A DNA stretch of 19,195 nucleotides from Bacteroidales bacterium UBA4353 (GTDB taxonomy: Bacteria; Bacteroidota; Bacteroidia; Bacteroidales; Paludibacteraceae). Both the position numbers and the translations under genes were made by a program. This document shows positions 8,081 to 14,987 of this stretch, in pieces. The notes under the pieces were generated by a model. The model was given only the letters and a program-made list of their open reading frames with translations. It ran no database searches and was not told where the DNA came from. Position 1 is the stretch's first letter. Each line of letters opens with the position of its first letter. The DNA is taken from the NCBI GenBank assembly GCA_002394025.1, contig DGSV01000036.1, positions 3,431 to 22,625 on the forward strand, read 5' to 3'.

Positions 8081-8506
8081 CTATTTGATTTCTATTGAAG
8101 TCAAAGCACGAGCTTTTTCCTCTTCGGTTTTCTTGGGTAATGTTACGGTTAGCACTCCGTCATTGACCTTAGCCTCGATGCGACTGCGCTCAACATTGTC
8201 AGGAAGCAGTATTGACTGCTCAAACTTGCTGTAAGAGAACTCGCGACGCAGATATTTCTTATTCTGCTTATCTTCGGTTTGAGTCTTTTTCTCTACACCT
8301 ATTACCAATTCACCATCCTGAGTGATATGAATGCGGAAATCGTCCTTAGCCATGCCAGGAGCGGCTACCTCAACTTCATATTTGTCTTTATCTTCGATTA
8401 CGTTGATCGCTGGAGTGGTGTTGCTGCTTACTACCCAGTTGTTGTCAAACAAGTCGTTGAAAATACTCGGTAACCAGTTTTGGTTCATTCTTGTCATTGG
8501 TGTCAT
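8081..8506 (-). CDS. Small heat-shock protein, Hsp20/alpha-crystallin family
   Basis: This is an ATP-independent holdase chaperone that binds unfolding proteins in the cytosol during heat or other stress. The 141-residue protein has a short N-terminal arm (NWLPSIFNDLFDNNW), an alpha-crystallin domain (about 32-125) with the signature GVLTVTLPK (117-125), and a C-terminal IXI-type motif (IEI, 138-140) used in oligomer assembly. The ATG at 8506 is chosen because a strong GGAGGA lies 7-8 bases upstream (8514-8519); the alternative TTG start at 8521 would overlap this site. A strong Shine-Dalgarno is unusual in this phylum and suggests high translation. The gene is alone, divergent from the FKBP-glmM operon, and ends at the shared terminator. 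Confidence 0.93.
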   Translation of the reverse strand: MTPMTRMNQNWLPSIFNDLFDNNWVVSSNTTPAINVIEDKDKYEVEVAAPGMAKDDFRIHITQDGELVIGVEKKTQTEDKQNKKYLRREFSYSKFEQSILLPDNVERSRIEAKVNDGVLTVTLPKKTEEEKARALTSIEIK

Positions 8507-8513
8507 AATTGTA

Positions 8514-8519
8514 TCCTCC
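8514..8519 (-). promoter_or_regulatory. Strong Shine-Dalgarno of hsp20
   Basis: GGAGGA on the minus strand, 7 bases before the ATG at 8506. It decides the start codon and stands out because the other genes here rely on AT-rich leaders. Confidence 0.75.
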
Positions 8520-8590
8520 AAATTAAAATGTTAATAAATTTCGTTTTTTTTATATCGCCTCGGGTCTTAACCTTACGGCACTTACCTTAT

Positions 8591-8605
8591 GACAAACCCC
8601 GTGCC
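8591..8605 (-). promoter_or_regulatory. Sigma-54-like promoter candidate for hsp20
   Basis: On the minus strand the sequence AGGCACGGGGTTTGTC resembles the sigma-54 consensus TGGCACG-N4-TTGCW: GGCACG, a 4-nt spacer, then TTG. The -12 GC is GT here and the first T is A. Transcription would start near 8580, about 75 nt before the ATG. No TAnnTTTG element was found for hsp20, which makes this match worth noting, but it is not a perfect site. Confidence 0.35.
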
Positions 8606-8618
8606 TAAACATACTAAC

Positions 8619-8684
8619 TGACTAATTGTCAGTATTTTATGTCATTTTGTCCATTTTTATGCCATTTTTTCTGCCAATTTGTCG
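8619..8684. promoter_or_regulatory. Four TGNC-N5-KTC elements in the hsp20/FKBP control region
   Basis: Copies at 8619-8631 (TGACTAATTGTCA, inside a perfect inverted repeat ACTGAC-TAATT-GTCAGT, 8617-8633), 8640-8652 (TGTCATTTTGTCC), 8660-8672 (TGCCATTTTTTCT) and 8672-8684 (TGCCAATTTGTCG). Starts are 21, 20 and 12 bp apart, near whole helical turns. The last copy overlaps the -33 TTTG of the rightward promoter. Probably binding sites for a regulator that controls one or both divergent genes; its identity is unknown. Confidence 0.55.
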
Positions 8685-8709
8685 GATAGAGAGATTTTTC
8701 GTATCTTTG
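8678..8709 (+). promoter_or_regulatory. Promoter of the FKBP-DUF4827-glmM operon
   Basis: TTTG (8678-8681), a 20-bp spacer and TATCTTTG (8702-8709) fit the Bacteroidota promoter. The -33 lies inside the last TGNC-N5-GTC element, so a bound regulator there would touch polymerase directly. Confidence 0.75.
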
Positions 8710-8730
8710 CAAGTTAGAATATAACACAAG

Positions 8731-9279
8731 GTGCATAAAACAATCGCCATAGCATTGCTAACCTTCACGATGCTCCTAAGTTGCGCATCGTGTGATATTC
8801 TGTGTAAGAAAGTAGCCCCTCAAAGCCCGAGCAACAAGTCCGTACCCGATAGTGCCACCGCGAGTGTTCTGGAGCTCAATCAGCGCCTGGCAGCTGAAGC
8901 CGACCAGGAAATTAACGCCATTGCAGAGCGTTTGAACGACTCACTATCTGCTCTCGGGTCGAGTCTCTATCAGCGCCATGAGCAAGGCTATTGGGTGCGT
9001 GTTATTAATGCCGGCGAGGGCGATACTTTGGCTTTTGACGAGCATGCCACCATCGAATATGCGATACGTCTCACAGATGGCACGATGGCAGAACAAACAA
9101 GTCGCGAGATCACCGTAGGTCGTAAAGAGGTGCCGGATGCCATAGACATCACGCTGACACGTTTGCGACACGGAGCTCATGCCGATATTATTGCACCATG
9201 GGCTTTGCTCTACGGAAGAATGGGAACGGAAAAAATACCACCATATTCACAAGCCATAATAGCACTTACAATAAAATAA
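8731..9279 (+). CDS. FKBP-type peptidyl-prolyl isomerase-like lipoprotein
   Basis: The start is a GTG at 8731; no ATG precedes the signal peptide. The 182-residue protein begins with a lipoprotein signal peptide, lipobox LLSC with lipidated Cys18 (further cysteines at 21 and 25). A helical stretch follows (about 45-90), then an FKBP-like domain (about 95-182: ITVGRKEVPDAIDITLTRLR, HADIIAPWALLYG, IPPYSQAIIALTIK). FKBPs catalyse proline cis-trans isomerisation and help fold periplasmic or outer-membrane proteins. The pattern V-PDAID--L--LR-G--A-----W-LLYG corresponds to the family's VIPGWDEAL..M..G..a....P..LAYG. Several aromatic active-site residues of canonical FKBPs appear replaced, so the isomerase activity is uncertain. 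Its stop overlaps the next start (TAATG), showing translational coupling. Confidence 0.75.
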   Translation: MHKTIAIALLTFTMLLSCASCDILCKKVAPQSPSNKSVPDSATASVLELNQRLAAEADQEINAIAERLNDSLSALGSSLYQRHEQGYWVRVINAGEGDTLAFDEHATIEYAIRLTDGTMAEQTSREITVGRKEVPDAIDITLTRLRHGAHADIIAPWALLYGRMGTEKIPPYSQAIIALTIK

Positions 9280-9833
9280 TGCCATACATGAAAATGCCGA
9301 TACGAACATATATCACACTGTTGCTAACAGCACTGATGGTGCTGCTTGCGGCATGCACCAAAGGCACCTATGCCGATGAACTTAAGGCTGAAAAGAAAAT
9401 CATCAAGAACTTCATCTCACGCAAAGGCATCAAGGTGCTTAGTTCTATGCCAAAAGATTCGGTATTCGCCGAAAACGAATTCTACAAAACCAGCGACGAA
9501 CTGTACTTCCGTCTTGATAAAAAGGGCACAGGTCAGGACACCATCACCCCCGGCGCCAGAGTTAACCTGCGCTACAAGAAATACGACCTCTCGGAGAACC
9601 CCGACACGATATCATATTGGACAACAGCCGAGGTGCCCTACCCCATAGAGTTCTACTATCTTACCAGTACCGAAAACACTTGTCTTGCATGGCATTACGC
9701 AGTAGGAATGATGCGCCAAAGCGGCTCGGAGGCAACAATCATAGTTCCCGCAGCTCTTGGCTTCAGCAGCGACCAAAGTCCACTGACACCTTATGTGTAT
9801 AAGATAAAAATAAAATTCAACAAACAAACATGA
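9279..9833 (+). CDS. DUF4827-type lipoprotein, FKBP-like
   Basis: The 184-residue protein starts at the ATG 9279, which overlaps the previous stop by one base; an ATG at 9288 (MKMPIRTY) is an equally good start. Lipobox LAAC puts the lipidated cysteine at residue 26. The mature part (KKIIKNFISRKGIKVL, then VNLRYKKYDL, and ATIIVPAALGF near the C-terminus) resembles the DUF4827 family, Bacteroidota lipoproteins related to FKBP isomerases. No enzymatic activity can be claimed. It probably sits at the inner or outer membrane facing the periplasm. Its stop overlaps glmM by four bases (ATGA at 9830-9833), so the three genes form one tightly coupled operon. Confidence 0.75.
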   Translation: MPYMKMPIRTYITLLLTALMVLLAACTKGTYADELKAEKKIIKNFISRKGIKVLSSMPKDSVFAENEFYKTSDELYFRLDKKGTGQDTITPGARVNLRYKKYDLSENPDTISYWTTAEVPYPIEFYYLTSTENTCLAWHYAVGMMRQSGSEATIIVPAALGFSSDQSPLTPYVYKIKIKFNKQT

Positions 9834-11233
9834 GCCTAATAAAATCTATATCCGGCATACGGGGCACGATAGGCGGAGTTCCCGGTGACGGTCTCGACCC
9901 CTTGAGCGTAGTACGCTTTACAGCTGCTTACGCTACTTTTATTCTACAAAACTCCCAAAGAACCGACCAACGAGCCAAAATTGTGGTAGGGCGTGACGCA
10001 CGCATATCCGGAGCTATGGTCGATAAACTCGTCAGCGCGACACTGATGGGTATGGGACTGGATGTAATAAACATCGGTCTGGCCACGACTCCCACTACGG
10101 AAATAGCAGTAACCAGCGAACATGCTTCAGGCGGCATCATCATCACCGCAAGCCACAATCCTAAACATTGGAATGCTCTGAAACTACTCAACGCACACGG
10201 TGAATTTCTCAATGACGAACAAGGTAAGCAAGTACTTAAAATCGCCGAGGATGAAAGTTTCATATTTGCCGATGTTGAACATCTTGGCACGCAAATCAAC
10301 ATTCCCGACTATGCCATGCGCCACGTACAGCAGGTGCTGGCATTGCCTCTCGTCAATGCCCAAGCCATCAAGGATATGCACCTGACAGTGGCCATCGACT
10401 GCGTGAATTCAGTAGGCGGAATAGCGCTGCCACTGCTGCTGCATGAACTGGGTGTGGAGAATATCGTGGAGCTCAATACTACCCCCGACGGACATTTCGC
10501 CCATAACCCTGAACCCCTGCCCCAAAACCTCACGGAAATAGCGGGACGTATGCGTCAAGGTGGCATAGATGTCGGATTTGTCGTGGACCCTGATGTTGAC
10601 CGCCTCGCCATAATCTGCGAAAATGGTGACATGTTTGGAGAGGAATATACCCTTGTCGCTACCGCGCAGTACGTGCTTAGCCACACTCCCGGCAACACGG
10701 TAAGCAACATGTCATCAACGCGCGCTTTAGCGGATATCACGTCAACATTCAACGGCTGCCACTACTCATCAGCACCCGTGGGCGAAGTCAATGTCGTGGC
10801 AGAGATGAAGCGCTCTGGTGCCGTGATAGGAGGTGAAGGCAACGGCGGAGTCATATATCCCGCCCTGCACTACGGCAGAGACGCATTGGTAGGCATTGCG
10901 CTATTCCTATCACTAATGGCTGAAAAGCAACAAAAACCATCATTGATAAGAGCCTCACTACCCGACTATCACATCAGCAAGAACCGCATAGACCTCACAG
11001 AGGGAATTGATGTTGATGCACTACTCACGGCTGTGAAAGGCATATATAAAATGTATCATGTTGACGACCGGGATGGTGTGAAGATAGAATTCCAGCAAGG
11101 CTGGGTACACTTGCGTAAATCAAACACAGAACCCATCATACGCGTGTACAGTGAAGCGCAAACAGAGGAGCAAGCTGACAAATTCGCGCAAGCTATCATA
11201 GCGGAAATAAAACGAATAGCAAATATAAAGTGA
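9830..11233 (+). CDS. glmM: Phosphoglucosamine mutase
   Basis: This cytosolic alpha-D-phosphohexomutase interconverts glucosamine-6-phosphate and glucosamine-1-phosphate, feeding UDP-GlcNAc for peptidoglycan and lipid A. The 467-residue protein shows all four active-site loops: the phosphoserine loop TASHNP (Ser108), the metal loop DPDVDR (253-258), the sugar-binding loop GGEGNGG (334-340) and the phosphate-binding loop RKSNTEP (429-435). The MSLIKSISGIRGTIGG N-terminus matches Bacteroidota proteins annotated as GlmM. Phosphomannomutase activity cannot be ruled out from sequence alone, but GEGNGG and the family N-terminus favour GlmM. The ATG at 9830 overlaps the preceding stop. It is the last gene of the operon, closed by the hairpin at 11334-11376. 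Confidence 0.88.
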   Translation: MSLIKSISGIRGTIGGVPGDGLDPLSVVRFTAAYATFILQNSQRTDQRAKIVVGRDARISGAMVDKLVSATLMGMGLDVINIGLATTPTTEIAVTSEHASGGIIITASHNPKHWNALKLLNAHGEFLNDEQGKQVLKIAEDESFIFADVEHLGTQINIPDYAMRHVQQVLALPLVNAQAIKDMHLTVAIDCVNSVGGIALPLLLHELGVENIVELNTTPDGHFAHNPEPLPQNLTEIAGRMRQGGIDVGFVVDPDVDRLAIICENGDMFGEEYTLVATAQYVLSHTPGNTVSNMSSTRALADITSTFNGCHYSSAPVGEVNVVAEMKRSGAVIGGEGNGGVIYPALHYGRDALVGIALFLSLMAEKQQKPSLIRASLPDYHISKNRIDLTEGIDVDALLTAVKGIYKMYHVDDRDGVKIEFQQGWVHLRKSNTEPIIRVYSEAQTEEQADKFAQAIIAEIKRIANIK

Positions 11234-11333
11234 GTTAAAAATCATACAATAACAGGTTTATAACACACAGCAAAAAAAATCACCATTACTCCACTCAGTT
11301 TTTTTAATAATCAAAAGAGATTTGAAACGACAT

Positions 11334-11376
11334 GAGGCTGTCTAACAACAAAAATAGTTAGACAGCCTCGTTTTTT
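11334..11376. terminator. Terminator between glmM and the deacetylase-like gene
   Basis: GAGGCTGTCTAAC (11334-11346) and GTTAGACAGCCTC (11357-11369) form a perfect 13-bp stem with a 10-nt A-rich loop, followed by six T (11371-11376). It closes glmM and could also serve the convergent gene, although the left side lacks a strong A-run. Confidence 0.88.
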
Positions 11377-11416
11377 ATATATTAACAAATGACAAACTGA
11401 CCCACAAGGAATTCTA

Positions 11417-12196
11417 TCACTTAACAATCATTCGCTTAATGATATTTTTGGCTGATTGTTTGATGAATTCTAACTGCCTCTGCCAGAAATCGTCGCTCCA
11501 GCGTTGAGGATGTGTTGTAAACAGCACGTGGCTCGGCAACGTTCCTGCCTCAAGTGCACGAAGAATGTCCGCTGTTGTGTGATACACAAGACCTTGCCCT
11601 ATCCATACATCCTGATAATGAGGGATTTTATCACGCACGGAGACCTTGAAACCATCCCACCGGCGCCCTGTGTCAGTCAGGTAGAAAGTCCGTGAAAAAT
11701 CAACGTCAAAATATGGCTCACCTATAATGCCCAGTTGGTGATAATCATAGTCTTGCCATAGGTCTCTGCCATCCCATTTACTGGTGGGAGCTCCGTGCAT
11801 ACATATAGTACGAACAGGATAGAAAGTACGCAAACGTTGCAACTCATCACAGAAATGACGATAGGCGGCCTGCTTGTCACCATTGCACAAACTCATATCC
11901 TCATAGTGATAACCCACCTCATGACCTAAAGACACTATCTCACGAATCGACGGCTCGTCATAACTCTCTGCCACACAGCGAAAATAATAGGTAGCCTTAA
12001 TTCCGACCTTATGCTCCAAACGCGCCATAAGCACCGAATTATGAGGCAAACGGTCAACATCATGGCGCATAACGACAACACGGCTATCTGACTCATAATC
12101 ATGAGTCAGAAAATCTTCCATAGTCACAAAAACATAGTCGTGCTTAAGCAGACTCTCAAGCAATGAGCGATAAATATGTAAAGAAAACTCGGGCAT
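11417..12196 (-). CDS. Polysaccharide-deacetylase-like (NodB-fold) protein
   Basis: The 259-residue protein resembles carbohydrate-esterase-4 folds: RHDVD (44-48) in the place of the usual catalytic/metal Asp-Asp motif, GHEVGYHYEDM (91-101) in the place of the metal-binding His-x4-His (His92 and His97), and conserved MHGAPTSKWDGRDLW (133-147) and TTHPQRW (227-233). The family removes N- or O-acetyl groups from surface sugars, but this divergent clade has no assigned substrate. No signal peptide or membrane segment is seen, so the location is probably cytosolic. The ATG at 12196 (MPEFSLHIYRSLL) is chosen; the open frame continues to 12322 but would overlap the divergent gene and add a cysteine-rich unrelated stretch. 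It is not part of an obvious sugar gene cluster. Confidence 0.75.
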   Translation of the reverse strand: MPEFSLHIYRSLLESLLKHDYVFVTMEDFLTHDYESDSRVVVMRHDVDRLPHNSVLMARLEHKVGIKATYYFRCVAESYDEPSIREIVSLGHEVGYHYEDMSLCNGDKQAAYRHFCDELQRLRTFYPVRTICMHGAPTSKWDGRDLWQDYDYHQLGIIGEPYFDVDFSRTFYLTDTGRRWDGFKVSVRDKIPHYQDVWIGQGLVYHTTADILRALEAGTLPSHVLFTTHPQRWSDDFWQRQLEFIKQSAKNIIKRMIVK

Positions 12197-12209
12197 AATA
12201 GAATAATGT

Positions 12210-12230
12210 TTACGCAAAATTACGCAAAAT
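12210..12230. repeat. Tandem TACGCAAAAT doublet in the divergent spacer
   Basis: TACGCAAAAT occurs at 12211-12220 and again at 12221-12230. Read on the minus strand the junction gives TAATTTTG (12222 to 12215), a -7-like element 19 bp before the deacetylase-like ATG. The doublet may be a promoter duplication or a short operator. Confidence 0.5.
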
Positions 12231-12244
12231 CCGTCAAAAAAATG

Positions 12245-12252
12245 TAAATTTG
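12245..12252 (+). promoter_or_regulatory. -7 element for the endonuclease-family gene
   Basis: TAAATTTG matches TAnnTTTG and ends only 4 bp before the GTG start at 12257, so the predicted transcription start falls at or next to the start codon. No clear -33 TTTG is seen. Confidence 0.5.
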
Positions 12253-12256
12253 CATT

Positions 12257-13252
12257 GTGATAGAGCGATTTTATTTTATAGCATTGCTGACATTGTGTCT
12301 GACATCGCTTCGCGGTGAGCAATATCTGTTCATGACCTATAATGTAGAAAATCTATTTGACTGCCATGATGACAGCCTTCATGACGACAATGAATTTTTG
12401 CCAGACGGCAGCAGGCATTGGACAGAATATCGTCTTCAAAAGAAAATCTATGACATCGCACGCGTTATAGTCGGTGCATCTCCCACAGAGCCTTTCACAG
12501 CCATAGGCCTGTGCGAAGTTGAGAACGACAGTGTGCTGATGCGCTTGACCTGCGGCCCGTTGCGACGTTTCGGCTACCGGATTATTCACCACAACTCGCC
12601 TGATCGCCGAGGCATAGATGTTGCCATGCTCTACAACCCTAAACACCTCAAACCGTTGCGCACACACTTCCTGCCTGTCACATATCCCGCTGACACTTCA
12701 TTCCGCACACGTGACATCCTCTACTGCGAAGCCTTACTCACAAACCTGCATCGGATACATATCATCATTGCTCACCTGCCATCGCAACGGAGCGACAACA
12801 ACGACTCAGACCTCAAACGACAGGCGGCATTTGAAATTATCAAAAATCTATGCGACAGCATTATAACCGACAATAGCAATGCTAACATTCTCATATCTGG
12901 CGATTTCAACTGCGCTCCCGACAATAGACTTTACCGACGGGCATTGCTCAACGACGGACTTCTCACAGACCTCATGGACAAATATATCGGTACACCACAA
13001 GGCACCTATTGTTTTCAGGGACAATATAGTTGCCTCGACCATTTCGTAGTGTCAACAACCATGACAGACTCCATTGCGTCAAGCACTCTGAAGGCGGACA
13101 CAATATCCACTGACATCGTAACGCTTCCATGGATGCTCGACAAACCCAATTCACTCGATATCAGATACCCATATCGCACCTTTCGCGGACCATACTATCA
13201 TGGAGGAATTAGCGACCACCTACCAGTAATCACCACCTTGACAAGCAAATAA
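12257..13252 (+). CDS. Secreted endonuclease/exonuclease/phosphatase-family protein
   Basis: The 331-residue protein starts with a GTG and a probable signal peptide (MIERFYFIALLTLCLTSLRG). It then shows the full EEP (DNase I-like) catalytic set: Asn29 in TYNVENLFD, Glu87 in GLCEVEN, RRGIDVAMLY (117-126), GDFN (205-208), the Asp241-His242 pair in CLDHFVV and the terminal GGISDHLPV with Asp320-His321. Enzymes of this fold cleave phosphodiesters in nucleic acid or phospho-ester bonds in lipids and nucleotides; the substrate cannot be told. An extracytoplasmic location suggests scavenging of DNA or nucleotides. No in-frame ATG lies before the conserved TYNVENLF except the one inside it, so the GTG is the best start. 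It lies 9 bp upstream of the Usp-like gene, in one operon. Confidence 0.82.
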   Translation: MIERFYFIALLTLCLTSLRGEQYLFMTYNVENLFDCHDDSLHDDNEFLPDGSRHWTEYRLQKKIYDIARVIVGASPTEPFTAIGLCEVENDSVLMRLTCGPLRRFGYRIIHHNSPDRRGIDVAMLYNPKHLKPLRTHFLPVTYPADTSFRTRDILYCEALLTNLHRIHIIIAHLPSQRSDNNDSDLKRQAAFEIIKNLCDSIITDNSNANILISGDFNCAPDNRLYRRALLNDGLLTDLMDKYIGTPQGTYCFQGQYSCLDHFVVSTTMTDSIASSTLKADTISTDIVTLPWMLDKPNSLDIRYPYRTFRGPYYHGGISDHLPVITTLTSK

Positions 13253-13261
13253 ACTACCAGC

Positions 13262-13933
13262 ATGAAAATAGTACTAATATACCAACCGGAACAGACACAT
13301 AACGCAAGCCTTGAAGATAGTCTCATTAGACTCTGCAAAAGTCTTGACAAAGAACCGGTGGTGCTTGACGTAAAGCCGGAACAGATTCCAATCTGCATCG
13401 ACGAGGAAACTTCGATGGTATTTTACACTACTCCCCGTGAGCGAAAAGCCGTCAAGCAATACCTTAAAGCCTCACGCGAACTGCGCATACCTTATACTTT
13501 CGTTGCTCCTTCAGCCGACTCTCTGATACCTAACAGTTTGGTTTGTCCTGTAACATTCCTTGAAGAAGAAGCCGAGAAAGGTCAGTTCGCGGCAGCATTA
13601 GCACGCTATTGTGATACTAAAATAACACTCGTCACCGCTAACGACTATGGCTCAAAAGCACGCAAAACAACAGAAAAAATCACTTCTTTGCTTGATAAAT
13701 TCAGCCTAAAGTATCAGATAGAAAAAGGAGATAAGGACAGTTTCAAACTCTATAATGAGATAGCCCATAAGTCCGTGTCAAGGGACTGGGACATGCTACT
13801 GCTCTCAGCATCACGCGAATATGGGCTTGACGATATACTATTCGGGCCTCCGGAACTGCATGCCATCATCAATAGCAGCGCAGCCGTCATGCTCGTCAAC
13901 CCTCGCGCAGACCTCTATTCACTCTGCGATTAA
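13262..13933 (+). CDS. Universal-stress-protein-like (Rossmann-type) protein
   Basis: A 223-residue soluble protein without signal peptide. The N-terminus MKIVLIYQPEQTHNASLEDSL and the second half (KITLVTANDYGSKARKTTEKI from about residue 120, then DWDMLLLSASREYGLDDILFGP and SSAAVMLVNPRADLY at 206-220) resemble the alternating strand-helix order of UspA domains. The usual nucleotide motif G-2x-G-9x-G(S/T) is only loosely kept (YGLDDILFGPPELHAIINSS), so ATP binding is doubtful. It may contain one recognisable and one degenerate Usp-like half. It lies in the operon behind the endonuclease-family gene and 107 bp before rsgA. The identification is tentative; function unknown. Confidence 0.55.
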   Translation: MKIVLIYQPEQTHNASLEDSLIRLCKSLDKEPVVLDVKPEQIPICIDEETSMVFYTTPRERKAVKQYLKASRELRIPYTFVAPSADSLIPNSLVCPVTFLEEEAEKGQFAAALARYCDTKITLVTANDYGSKARKTTEKITSLLDKFSLKYQIEKGDKDSFKLYNEIAHKSVSRDWDMLLLSASREYGLDDILFGPPELHAIINSSAAVMLVNPRADLYSLCD

Positions 13934-14040
13934 ACCCCAAGTCGGTCATCAGACAGAATAAAGGTTTGAAGCATTTTTATCCTATATGCTTATAGTTTAA
14001 TTCAAATTGCAAAGTCCTATTTGGGACCATACGACATTAT

Positions 14041-14964
14041 ATGCCATTAGTAATTAAGACATCCAGCACATCCTACTCACTGCTTACCGATTCAGGCGAG
14101 GTACTCAACGACTGCCGGCTCAAAGGAAATCTACGCCTCAAAGGAATACGAACAACCAATCCTGTGGCCGTGGGCGACATCGTGGATATATACACACAAG
14201 ATGACGGAACAATATGGATTACCAATATCCACAAACGTGATAACTATATCATCCGTCGAGCCACCAACCTGAGCAAAGAGAGCCAAGTCATCGCCGCTAA
14301 CATCGACCTTGCGGCACTTGTCATCACACTTCACCACCCCACAACGCACACCACTTTTGTGGATAGGTTCCTATTCAACGCTGAATGTTATCACATACCT
14401 GCAAGCCTGATTTTCAACAAGTCGGACATTTATGACTCCGATGAGCGTGAGGAATTGGATATGTGGTGCAAACTCTATTCCTCGCTGGGCTATACCACAC
14501 ATATTGTCAGCGCAGCAACAGGCGAAGGCATTGACGCTCTCAAAGACTATTTCCGTGGTAAGACACTGCTCTTGGCAGGCAATTCAGGAGTCGGGAAATC
14601 AACACTGCTAAATGTCATTGCCGGTGAGGAATTGACACGCACTGCCGACCTGAGCAAAGTCCATGAACAGGGTATGCATACCACTACCTTCAGCCAGATG
14701 CATATCCTGCCACAATGCCGTATCGTTGACACTCCCGGCGTTAGAGGATTCGGGATAGTGGATATTCAAGCCAATGAAGTTTGGGGCTACTTCCCTGAAA
14801 TTAGACACTTCGCAAAACAATGCAAATACGCCAACTGCACACATACAAATGAGCCCCAATGCGCTGTGAAAGACGCACTGGAGCATCACTACATAGCTAT
14901 TAGCCGCTGGGATAGCTACCTATCAATAATGGGCGATGCCAAACAGGAAAAATACAGAAAATAA
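14041..14964 (+). CDS. rsgA: Ribosome small-subunit-dependent GTPase A
   Basis: This is a late-stage assembly GTPase of the 30S ribosomal subunit, releasing assembly factors on GTP hydrolysis. The 307-residue protein has an N-terminal OB-fold (about 1-70) and a circularly permuted GTPase domain with G4 NKSD (126-129) before G1 GNSGVGKS (180-187) and G3 DTPG (230-233). The C-terminal zinc knuckle is Cys251, Cys256, His258 and Cys264 (C-x4-C-x-H-x5-C). Order and residues are those of RsgA/YjeQ. The start at 14041 (MPLVIKTSSTSYSLLTDSGE) fits the family. The preceding 107 bp has a weak TTTG (13965)-N22-TATAGTTT promoter candidate and a small GTCC/GGAC repeat (14014-14027). It ends 4 bp from the convergent ribE stop. 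Confidence 0.95.
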   Translation: MPLVIKTSSTSYSLLTDSGEVLNDCRLKGNLRLKGIRTTNPVAVGDIVDIYTQDDGTIWITNIHKRDNYIIRRATNLSKESQVIAANIDLAALVITLHHPTTHTTFVDRFLFNAECYHIPASLIFNKSDIYDSDEREELDMWCKLYSSLGYTTHIVSAATGEGIDALKDYFRGKTLLLAGNSGVGKSTLLNVIAGEELTRTADLSKVHEQGMHTTTFSQMHILPQCRIVDTPGVRGFGIVDIQANEVWGYFPEIRHFAKQCKYANCTHTNEPQCAVKDALEHHYIAISRWDSYLSIMGDAKQEKYRK

Positions 14965-14987
14965 AACTTTAGCACGTTAGCTCGTGC
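14956..14987 (-). terminator. Terminator-like hairpin overlapping the ribE stop
   Basis: On the minus strand GCACG (14987-14983) pairs with CGTGC (14976-14972), then TAAAGTTTTATTTT reads on into the opposite gene. The stem is only 5 bp, the T-run is broken and the structure lies partly inside the coding end, so the call is tentative. Confidence 0.35.

Noticed and set aside
8507..8521. TTG start for Hsp20 adding residues MEDTI
   Set aside because: This start would lie over the GGAGGA ribosome-binding site that serves the ATG at 8506.
11334..11376. The perfect inverted repeat as a possible insertion-sequence end
   Set aside because: A single hairpin with a T-run right after a gene fits a terminator; no transposase or second copy is present.
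14014..14027. GTCC-N6-GGAC inverted repeat before rsgA as an operator
   Set aside because: Four-base arms are too short to separate from chance.
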